Shown piece by piece: positions 1-5,376 of a stretch of 5,376 bases of DNA. The position numbers and the translations under genes are program-made. Numbering within the stretch: the stretch's first letter is position 1; every line of letters starts with the position of its first letter. The notes under the pieces were generated by a model, which was given only the letters and a program-made list of their open reading frames with translations, was not told the origin of the DNA and made no database searches. Origin of the DNA: Spirochaetota bacterium (lineage in GTDB: Bacteria; Spirochaetota; Spirochaetia; DTKZ01); contig JAKQWJ010000339.1 in assembly GCA_029562045.1 (NCBI GenBank), positions 1 through 5,376 on the forward strand. Reading direction: 5' to 3'.

Positions 1-1
1 G

Positions 2-1519
2 CTCCAGGGGCTGACGGGTCTTCTGAGAAACTACAGTGTGGAGGTCCTGGCCCAGCGTCTGGAGCGGGACTGCCGGGAGGAGTATTACGGCTCCCTTCTG
101 GAAAAAAGCCGGACCTTCCACGGCCGCCGCCGGGTGGGCGACCTGATGGCCCGGGCGACCCTCGATGTGCACGCCCTGAATCTGATGTTCAGCCCGGGCC
201 TCATGCTCATCGTGGACTCCGCCTTCGCCTACCTGATGCCCCTGGCCATGATCGGCCTCATCCACCCGAAGCTTCTGGCGGTTCCCCTGGTGTTTTCCCT
301 GCTCCTGGGACTGACCCTTCTGGACTACAATCGCCGCCTCGCCCCGGTGACGCTGGCCCAGCAGGATGTCCTGGGGGCCATGGGCGCGGAGGTGGAGGAG
401 TCGGTGGCGGGGATAACCGCGGTGAAGGCGAACGTCCGGGAGGGCTACGAACTGGGGAAGTTCGCCGGGGAGGCTCGGGGTTTCCGGGATCTATATGTCC
501 GCCAGGGGCTCATCCAGGCGCGGTACTGGCCCATGCTGGTCTTCGTGCTGCTCTACGGGGCCGCCCTCTTTCACGGCCTCCTTCTATGGCATCGGGGGGA
601 TATTTCCCTGGGAGCGGTCATCGGTTTCATGGGCCTCTTCAACACCTTCCGCTTCGTCACCCACATCTCCCTTTTTTCCTTCAATACGGTGCAGCACGGT
701 CTGGCGGGGGCGGCCCGGATCCTGGAGGTGCTGAACACCGAAACCGAGCTGGACCAGAACCGGGAGGGGCTGACCAAAACCATCGACGGCAGAGTGGATT
801 TCGAGACCGTGTTTTTCAGCTACAACCGGACCATCGTTCTCCGGCGTGTCTCCTTCTCCGCCCTGCCGGGAATGACCGTGGCGGTGGTGGGCCGCACCGG
901 TTCGGGCAAGACCACCCTGACCCGGATGATCAACCGGATCTTCGATCCCGATGTGGGCAGCGTTCTGGTGGACGGGGTGGACCTGCGCCGGTGGAACCTG
1001 GAGAGCCTCCGTTCCCAGATCGGAGTCATCGAACAGGACACCTTCCTCTTCTCCCGCTCCATCCGGGACAACATCGCCTTCGGCCGGGAGGACGCCTCGG
1101 AGGAGGAGATCCGCGAAGCCGCGAGGCTGGCCCAGGCCCACGACTTCATCACCTCCTTCCGGGACGGTTACGACACCCTGGTGGGCGACCGGGGGGTGAC
1201 CCTCTCCGGGGGTCAGCGGCAGAGGATCGCCATCGCCCGGGCCCTCCTGACGGACCCCCGGATCCTGATCCTGGACGACTCCACCAGCGCCCTGGACAGC
1301 CGCACGGAGGACGAGATTCAGAAGGCCATTCGGGCGGTGAGCAGGAACAGGACCACCTTCATCATCACCCACCGGCTGGGGCAGATCCGCTGGGCGGACC
1401 ACATCCTGGTGATGCACCGGGGGGAGGTGACCGCCCAGGGCCGGCACGAGGAGCTTCTGGCCCGCTCCGGGGATTACCGCCGGATCTTCGCGGGGCTCCC
1501 TGAAGGAGGCGGGGGATGA
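2..1519 (+). CDS. ABC exporter half-transporter, degenerate-site subunit (5' truncated)
   Basis: Half-size ABC exporter subunit of the inner membrane, with a transmembrane domain followed by an ATPase domain. The reading frame is open to the left edge, so the true start lies outside the window. Judged against its full-length partner, roughly 85-100 residues (first two membrane helices) are missing. Visible in order: a cytoplasmic loop with GDLMARATLDV (about 155-187), four hydrophobic helices (about 188-262, 266-325, 524-586, 605-667), then the NBD. The NBD has an A-loop Tyr at 821-823, Walker A GRTGSGKT at 890-913, Q-loop Gln at 1034-1036, signature LSGGQ at 1202-1216, Walker B ILILDD at 1262-1279, D-loop SALD, and switch His at 1370-1372. 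The residue after the Walker B Asp is Asp (1277-1279) instead of the usual catalytic Glu. This marks it as the degenerate-site half of a heterodimer. The stop overlaps the next gene's start. The family is certain; the substrate is unknown, with drugs, lipids or peptides all possible. Confidence 0.95.
   Translation, partial: LQGLTGLLRNYSVEVLAQRLERDCREEYYGSLLEKSRTFHGRRRVGDLMARATLDVHALNLMFSPGLMLIVDSAFAYLMPLAMIGLIHPKLLAVPLVFSLLLGLTLLDYNRRLAPVTLAQQDVLGAMGAEVEESVAGITAVKANVREGYELGKFAGEARGFRDLYVRQGLIQARYWPMLVFVLLYGAALFHGLLLWHRGDISLGAVIGFMGLFNTFRFVTHISLFSFNTVQHGLAGAARILEVLNTETELDQNREGLTKTIDGRVDFETVFFSYNRTIVLRRVSFSALPGMTVAVVGRTGSGKTTLTRMINRIFDPDVGSVLVDGVDLRRWNLESLRSQIGVIEQDTFLFSRSIRDNIAFGREDASEEEIREAARLAQAHDFITSFRDGYDTLVGDRGVTLSGGQRQRIAIARALLTDPRILILDDSTSALDSRTEDEIQKAIRAVSRNRTTFIITHRLGQIRWADHILVMHRGEVTAQGRHEELLARSGDYRRIFAGLPEGGGG
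1503..1509 (+). promoter_or_regulatory. Ribosome binding site of the second ABC subunit
   Basis: AAGGAGG lies 6 bases before the ATG at 1516 and is a near-perfect Shine-Dalgarno sequence. It sits inside the last codons of the upstream subunit, which ends in Pro-Glu and a run of four Gly. The site fixes the start of the second subunit and supports coupled translation across the ATGA overlap. Confidence 0.85.
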
Positions 1520-3324
1520 GTTTTATCCTGGACGGGCTGGAAACCGAATCCTACGACCGGGTCTATCCCGACGGGGTCCTGCTGCGGCGCATCGCGGGAT
1601 ATTTCCGCCCCCTGCGGCGGAGGATGGCCGCCGTGGCCCTGGCCCTCTTCGCCGGATCCCTGGCGGGCGCGGCCGCTCCGGTTCTGGCGGCGAAGCTCAT
1701 CGATCTGGTGGCGGCCCGCCCCGGGCTGGGGGTGGCCGCCGCGGCGGCCCTGGGCATAGCGCTTCTGGGGGCGGGGGGCTGGCTCTTCGGGTATATGCAC
1801 GAGAAGCTCATCGCCCTGGTGGTGGGGGATGTGGTGTACCGGGTCAGGACCGATGTGTTCGGCCGGACCCTGGAGCACGATCTGTCCTTCTTCGACGAGC
1901 ACTCTTCGGGGCGGATCGTCAGCCGGATCGGGCAGGACACCCAGGCCTTCTCCGACGTGGTGAGCCTGGCGGCGGACTTCTCCAGCCAGATCCTGATGGT
2001 CCTTCTGCTGACGGTCTGGCTCTTCCGCATCGATTTCCCCCTCACCCTCCTTCTGATCGCCATGACCCCCGTGGCGGTCGTCGTGGCCCTGAGCTTCCGC
2101 CGGGTGGCGCGGCGGGTGACCCTGGAGGCCAAGAGGGCCAACGCCGAGATAAACGCCCAGGTGCAGGAGTCGGTGGCGGGGATCATGGTGGCCAAGTCCT
2201 TCCGGAAGGAGAGTTCCCTTTTCAGCGCATTCCTCACGAACAACGCCCTGTCCTACCGGGTGGGGCTCCGGCGGGGGATCGTGCTGAACACCATCTTTCC
2301 GGTGGTGGGCTTCGCGGCCGGGGCGGCCAACGCGGCGCTGGCCTACGCCGGCGGCAGGGCCGCCCTCTCCGGCGGCATGAGCGTGGGGGACTGGTATCTC
2401 TTCATGCAGGCGGTGAGCTTCTACTGGTGGCCCCTCCTGAACATCGCCAGCTTCTGGAGCCAGTTCCAGGACGGTCTTTCGGCGGCGGAGCGGGTCTTCT
2501 CCCTCATCGACCGGAAGCCCCGGGTGCGGCAGACCGGCGGGGATGTTCCGCCCCGGCTCACGGGCCGGGTGGAGATGAGGAATCTGTGCTTCTCCTACAA
2601 CTCCCAGGAGACGGTGCTGGAGAATTTTTCCCTCACCATCGAACCGGGGGAAAACCTGGCCATCGTGGGCCATACCGGGGCGGGCAAGTCCAGCATCGCC
2701 CGGCTCATCGCCCGTTTCTACGAGTTCCAGCGGGGCGAACTTCTGGTGGATGGTCGGGACATCCGGAGCCTGGACCTGGCGGCCTACCGCCGGATGATCG
2801 GCTACGTTCCCCAGGACCCCTTCCTTTTCACCGGGACGGTGCGGGACAACATCCGGTACGGCCGGATCGATGCCTCGGACGAGCAGATACTGTCCGCCGC
2901 GGCCCGCTTGGGAAGGGGCGACTGGCTGGAAGATCTGGCGGACGGCCTGGATACCCGGGTCGGCGAACGGGGGGGTAACATCTCCTACGGCCAGCGGCAG
3001 CTGGTCACCCTTGCCCGGGTGCTCCTGAAAAACCCGGCGATTTTCCTCCTGGACGAGGCCACCGCCGGGGTCGACCCCTTCACCGAGGCCCAGATTCAGG
3101 AAGGGCTCCGGACGGTGATGCGGGGCAGGACCGCGGTGGTGATCGCCCACAGACTGTCCACGGTGCGGGAGGCGGACCGGATCATCGTGCTGGACCGGGG
3201 CGGGATCATGGAGGAAGGCTCCCACCGGGAGCTGCTGAAAAAGGGCGGCTCCTACGCGGAGCTGTACAACACCTACTTCCGGCACCAGTCCCTGGAGTAT
3301 GTGGAGAAGTCCCGGACGGAATAG
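1516..3324 (+). CDS. ABC exporter half-transporter, catalytic-site subunit (complete)
   Basis: Complete 602-residue half-size ABC exporter, a normal length for the family. The ATG overlaps the upstream TGA by four bases and has a strong ribosome binding site, which decides the start. The N-terminus is a short cytoplasmic segment and elbow helix (residues 1-35). About six hydrophobic helices follow, near 38-60, 73-100, 155-170, 175-193, 258-278 and 292-312. The NBD follows, with A-loop Tyr361, Walker A GHTGAGKS (385-392), Q-loop Gln433, signature ISYGQ (489-493), Walker B IFLLDE (509-514) with catalytic Glu514, D-loop AGVD (517-520) and switch His545. The signature departs from LSGGQ at positions 1 and 3, while the catalytic Glu is intact, the reverse of the upstream subunit. 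By the known head-to-tail packing of NBDs, its Walker motifs would pair with the partner's LSGGQ to form the hydrolysing site. It ends with a short polar tail after the NBD. It is very probably the obligate partner of the upstream gene; the substrate is unknown. Confidence 0.97.
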   Translation: MSFILDGLETESYDRVYPDGVLLRRIAGYFRPLRRRMAAVALALFAGSLAGAAAPVLAAKLIDLVAARPGLGVAAAAALGIALLGAGGWLFGYMHEKLIALVVGDVVYRVRTDVFGRTLEHDLSFFDEHSSGRIVSRIGQDTQAFSDVVSLAADFSSQILMVLLLTVWLFRIDFPLTLLLIAMTPVAVVVALSFRRVARRVTLEAKRANAEINAQVQESVAGIMVAKSFRKESSLFSAFLTNNALSYRVGLRRGIVLNTIFPVVGFAAGAANAALAYAGGRAALSGGMSVGDWYLFMQAVSFYWWPLLNIASFWSQFQDGLSAAERVFSLIDRKPRVRQTGGDVPPRLTGRVEMRNLCFSYNSQETVLENFSLTIEPGENLAIVGHTGAGKSSIARLIARFYEFQRGELLVDGRDIRSLDLAAYRRMIGYVPQDPFLFTGTVRDNIRYGRIDASDEQILSAAARLGRGDWLEDLADGLDTRVGERGGNISYGQRQLVTLARVLLKNPAIFLLDEATAGVDPFTEAQIQEGLRTVMRGRTAVVIAHRLSTVREADRIIVLDRGGIMEEGSHRELLKKGGSYAELYNTYFRHQSLEYVEKSRTE

Positions 3325-3335
3325 CGCCGCGCTCC

Positions 3336-3350
3336 GGGGTTTCCCCTTTT
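3336..3350 (+). terminator. Weak terminator-like hairpin after the ABC operon
   Basis: GGGG (3336-3339), loop TTT, CCCC (3343-3346), then TTTT (3347-3350), starting 11 bases after the TAG stop. The stem is only 4 bp, although all G-C, and the T run is short. A competing 6-bp stem, CCCGGA (3311-3316) with TCCGGG (3333-3338), uses part of the same bases. The position and T run suit intrinsic termination, but the structure is weak and read-through into the next gene is possible. Confidence 0.3.
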
Positions 3351-3359
3351 ATCGGGAAA
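3340..3359. repeat. Inverted repeat TTTCCC-N8-GGGAAA upstream of copA
   Basis: TTTCCC (3340-3345) and GGGAAA (3354-3359) form a perfect 6-bp inverted repeat with an 8-base AT-rich spacer, four bases upstream of the -10-like TATATT. Its position would suit an operator for a metal-responsive repressor or activator. It does not match a copper-regulator consensus that I recognise, and it overlaps the possible terminator, so either role is tentative. Confidence 0.3.
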
Positions 3360-3363
3360 TTCG

Positions 3364-3369
3364 TATATT
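3364..3369 (+). promoter_or_regulatory. Possible -10 element for copA
   Basis: TATATT differs from the sigma-70-type TATAAT at one base and lies in the most AT-rich stretch of the window, about 75 bases before the copA ATG. No good -35 hexamer is present 16-19 bases upstream, where the sequence is TTTCCC-like. The promoter would therefore be weak or activator-dependent. It would give a leader of about 70 bases. Confidence 0.35.
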
Positions 3370-3393
3370 GAAACAGGACAAATGCTGCGTCGG

Positions 3394-3415
3394 GCCGGAG
3401 GCTGTGGTCTCCGGC
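3394..3415 (+). other. Strong hairpin in the copA leader
   Basis: GCCGGAGGC (3394-3402) pairs with GTCTCCGGC (3407-3415) as nine base pairs with one G-U, closed by a TGTG tetraloop. No T run follows, so it is not an intrinsic terminator. It ends 14 bases before the ribosome binding site and could affect mRNA stability or translation. A stem of this length can arise by chance in sequence this GC-rich. Confidence 0.4.
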
Positions 3416-3429
3416 ACGGCGGTTTCCCT

Positions 3430-3436
3430 GGGGAGG
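3430..3436 (+). promoter_or_regulatory. Ribosome binding site of copA
   Basis: GGGGAGG with GGAGG at 3432-3436 lies 9 bases before the ATG at 3446. It fixes that ATG as the start. Earlier in-frame GTG (3404), TTG (3368) and CTG (3428) codons lack comparable sites, and the protein from 3446 begins directly at the first strand of the metal-binding domain. Confidence 0.8.
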
Positions 3437-3445
3437 TTTCACGCG

Positions 3446-5376
3446 ATGAAAACCATCGATTTAGGTATAACTGGGATGTCCTGCGCCGCCTGCGCCAGGG
3501 CCGTGGAGCGGGCCGTGGGCAAGGTGGAGGGGGTCTCTCAGGCGGGTGTCAATTTCGCCACCGAAAAACTCCGGGTCGCCTTCGACGAGTCCCGGCCGGA
3601 GATCGGGGAGGCCATCCGGACGGCGGTGGAAAAAGCCGGCTACGGCGTGGCCCGGGAGGACACCGGAGATGCCGAGGCGGCGGACCGGCATCAGGCGGAA
3701 CGGGACCGGGAGGTCCGGGTTCTGCGGCGGAAGTTTCTGGTGGCGGGGGCCTTCTCCCTTCCCCTTCTGTACATCGCCATGGCTCCCATGGTTCCGGGGA
3801 TTGCCCTTCCGCTTCCGGCCTTCGCCTCTCCGGAGACCAGTCCCGGAGGCTACGCCCTGACTCAGCTGCTGCTGGTCCTGCCGGTGTTGCTGGCAGGCCT
3901 GCGGTTCTACACTGCCGGTTTCGCCTCCCTCGCCCGGCTCGCCCCCAACATGGACTCCCTCATCGCCGTGGGCACCGGGGCCGCTTTCCTCTACAGCCTC
4001 GTTTCCACGGTGAAGATCCTCGGGGGGGACGCCGGAATGGTGCACGGTCTGTACTTCGAATCCGCCGGGGTCATCGTCACGCTGATCCTGCTGGGCCGCC
4101 TGCTGGAGTCGATTTCAAAAGGCCGGACCTCCCAGGCCATCAAGAAGCTCATGCGCCTGACCCCCAGGACCGCCTGGGTCCTGCGGGACGGGGTGGAAAC
4201 GGAGATCCCCGTCTCCCGGGTGGAGGTGGGGGACATCCTGCGGGTGCGGCCCGGGGAGAGGATCCCCGTGGACGGGACCGTCACCCAGGGGCTGACCTCG
4301 GTGGACGAGTCCATGCTCACCGGTGAGAGCATCCCGGTGGAGAAGGCACCGGGGGCCTCTCTGGTGGGAGGAAGCCTGAACAGGAACGGGTCCGTCCTGT
4401 TTCGCGCGGAACGGGTCGGCGCCGGAACGGTCCTGGCCCGCATCGTCCGGCTGGTGGAGGAGGCCCAGGGGTCCAAGGCTCCCATCGCCAAGCTCGCCGA
4501 CGTGGTTTCCGGGTACTTCGTGCCCGTCGTCATCGGCATCGCCATGGCCGCCGCCCTGGGCTGGCTGCTGGCGGGCCGGGACCCGGGTTTCGCGCTGACG
4601 GTCTTCACCTCGGTTCTGGTCATCGCCTGCCCCTGCGCCCTGGGGCTGGCCACTCCCACGGCGGTGATGACCGGGACCGGCCGGGGGGCGGAGCTGGGGA
4701 TCCTGATAAAAAGCGGCGAGGCCCTGGAAATTGCGGGCCGAACCGGGATCGTGGTTTTCGACAAGACCGGGACCCTCACCCAGGGCCGCCCGGAGGTGAC
4801 GGACATCATCGGCGCCGAGGGCGTGGACGCCCGGGAGGTTCTGCGTTTCGCCGCCGCGGCGGAAAAGCTGTCGGAGCATCCCCTGGCGGAGGCAATCCTG
4901 AAGCGGGCGGACCAGGAGGGGGTGGAGATTCCCGAACCCTCGGGTTTCTCCGCCGTCCCCGGCAGGGGCATCCGGGTGGAGGCGGAGGGGCGGACGATAC
5001 TCCTGGGGAACGTCCGTTTTCTCCGGGAGAACGGGGTGGATCCCGGGGCCCTGGAGGATAGGGCGGCAGGGTTGGCGGAGGAGGGAAAGACCCCGATCTT
5101 CCTGGCCGCGGACGGAGGACTTCTGGGCGTCATCGCGGCGGCGGACCGCATAAAGGACACCAGCGCCCAGGCGGTGGCGGGTCTGCACCGGCTGGGGATC
5201 GAAACGGTGATGCTCACCGGAGACAACCGCAGGTCCGCCGAGGCGGTGGCCCGTCAGGCGGGAATCGATCGGGTGGTGGCTGAGGTGCTCCCCGGCGACA
5301 AGGCCGAGGAGGTGAAGCGGCTCCAGGGGGAGGGAAAGGTCGTCGCCATGGTGGGGGACGGCATCAACGACGCCCC
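3446..5376 (+). CDS. copA: Copper-exporting P1B-type ATPase, CopA-like (3' truncated)
   Basis: Inner-membrane pump that uses ATP to expel a soft metal, most likely Cu(I). The frame is open for 643 codons and runs off the right edge. An N-terminal heavy-metal domain (residues 1-68) carries GMSCAAC (10-16), a single CxxC site. A charged linker (70-95) follows, then helices near 96-118, 137-158, 168-190 and 203-222. The actuator domain has TGES (292-295). Two more helices (about 356-376 and 383-405) include the transport motif CPC (395-397). The P- and N-domains show the phosphorylated Asp in DKTGT (439-443), SEHPL (476-480), GRGI (506-509), TGDN (591-594) and GDGIND (637-642). Segments such as PNMDSLI and YFESAGVIVTLILLG are typical of bacterial CopA. 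CopA proteins usually run to about 750-850 residues, so the last two helices with the Cu(I)-selective residues are missing here. CPC plus SEHPL is also compatible with Ag(I). No regulator or chaperone gene is visible beside it. Confidence 0.93.
   Translation, partial: MKTIDLGITGMSCAACARAVERAVGKVEGVSQAGVNFATEKLRVAFDESRPEIGEAIRTAVEKAGYGVAREDTGDAEAADRHQAERDREVRVLRRKFLVAGAFSLPLLYIAMAPMVPGIALPLPAFASPETSPGGYALTQLLLVLPVLLAGLRFYTAGFASLARLAPNMDSLIAVGTGAAFLYSLVSTVKILGGDAGMVHGLYFESAGVIVTLILLGRLLESISKGRTSQAIKKLMRLTPRTAWVLRDGVETEIPVSRVEVGDILRVRPGERIPVDGTVTQGLTSVDESMLTGESIPVEKAPGASLVGGSLNRNGSVLFRAERVGAGTVLARIVRLVEEAQGSKAPIAKLADVVSGYFVPVVIGIAMAAALGWLLAGRDPGFALTVFTSVLVIACPCALGLATPTAVMTGTGRGAELGILIKSGEALEIAGRTGIVVFDKTGTLTQGRPEVTDIIGAEGVDAREVLRFAAAAEKLSEHPLAEAILKRADQEGVEIPEPSGFSAVPGRGIRVEAEGRTILLGNVRFLRENGVDPGALEDRAAGLAEEGKTPIFLAADGGLLGVIAAADRIKDTSAQAVAGLHRLGIETVMLTGDNRRSAEAVARQAGIDRVVAEVLPGDKAEEVKRLQGEGKVVAMVGDGINDA

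Noticed and set aside
38..40. GTG at 38 as the start of the first ABC subunit.
   Set aside because: The frame stays open to the left edge with family-like residues before it, no ribosome binding site is present, and starting here would remove two membrane helices. The gene is cut by the window.
586..1503. + and - strand frames overlapping the first ABC gene (586-1503 and 584-1447).
   Set aside because: Their compositions are unlike real proteins, while the overlapping frame carries every ABC motif in order.
1474..3285. A 603-codon open frame on the - strand, opposite the second ABC gene.
   Set aside because: It is rich in Pro, Gly, His, Gln and Arg with no domain, and mirrors the codon bias of the clear ABC gene on the + strand. 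Long antisense frames are expected in such GC-rich DNA.
3323..3333. AGCGC-C-GCGCT palindrome at the end of the second ABC gene.
   Set aside because: The one-base centre cannot form a normal RNA loop, and short GC palindromes are frequent in this composition.
3340..3369. A classical CueR/MerR-type promoter with a dyad between -35 and -10 at 19-20 bp spacing.
   Set aside because: There is no acceptable -35 at that spacing and the dyad does not match the CueR pattern. It is kept only as an unassigned inverted repeat.
3382..4326. An ATG-initiated 314-codon + strand frame beginning in the copA leader.
   Set aside because: It is in a different frame from copA and is Gly/Arg/Pro-rich. Its only ribosome-site candidate is an AGGA just 3 bases from the ATG, and it overlaps the motif-bearing copA frame.
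3991..5226. A 411-codon - strand frame, and a second one at 4115-5188, opposite copA.
   Set aside because: Both are low-complexity (Ser/Arg/Pro/Thr-rich or Gly/Gln/His-rich) and lie opposite intact copA motifs. They are shadows of copA.

Overview
The window is a high-GC bacterial segment, about two thirds G+C by eye and with G or C at most third codon positions. It carries three genes on the + strand and nothing convincing on the - strand. Codon choice is dominated by CGG (Arg), GGG/GGC (Gly), CTG (Leu) and GAG (Glu), and both visible gene starts have strong Shine-Dalgarno sites. The protein sequences recall versions found in anaerobic or Gram-positive-type lineages such as Clostridia, Chloroflexota and Synergistota. 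That placement is from memory and is only a weak inference; no marker gene here fixes the organism.

Positions 1-1519 hold the 3' five-sixths or so of a half-size ABC exporter subunit (transmembrane domain followed by nucleotide-binding domain). Its stop codon overlaps the start codon of a second, complete ABC exporter subunit (1516-3324) in an ATGA junction. The two NBDs are complementary in their defects. The first has a canonical LSGGQ signature but Asp in place of the catalytic Glu. The second has the catalytic Glu but a degenerate ISYGQ signature. The pair is therefore best read as one asymmetric heterodimeric exporter with one competent and one degenerate ATP site. The substrate cannot be read from the sequence.

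Positions 3325-3445 are the only intergenic gap (121 bases). It contains a weak terminator-like stem with a T run, an AT-richer patch with a -10-like TATATT, an inverted repeat TTTCCC-N8-GGGAAA, a strong 9-bp hairpin, and a GGGGAGG ribosome binding site. It probably separates the ABC operon from an independently expressed metal-pump gene.

Positions 3446-5376 hold the first 643 codons of a P1B-type ATPase resembling the copper exporter CopA. It has one N-terminal CxxC heavy-metal domain, a CPC membrane motif, and the DKTGT, TGES, SEHPL, TGDN and GDGIND motifs. The window ends inside the last of these, so the final two membrane helices that would confirm Cu(I) specificity are not visible.

All three genes encode ATP-driven membrane pumps, but nothing shows that they act together. 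I see no sign of a new system. The most notable points are the clean division of ATPase motifs between the ABC subunits and the structured region ahead of copA.
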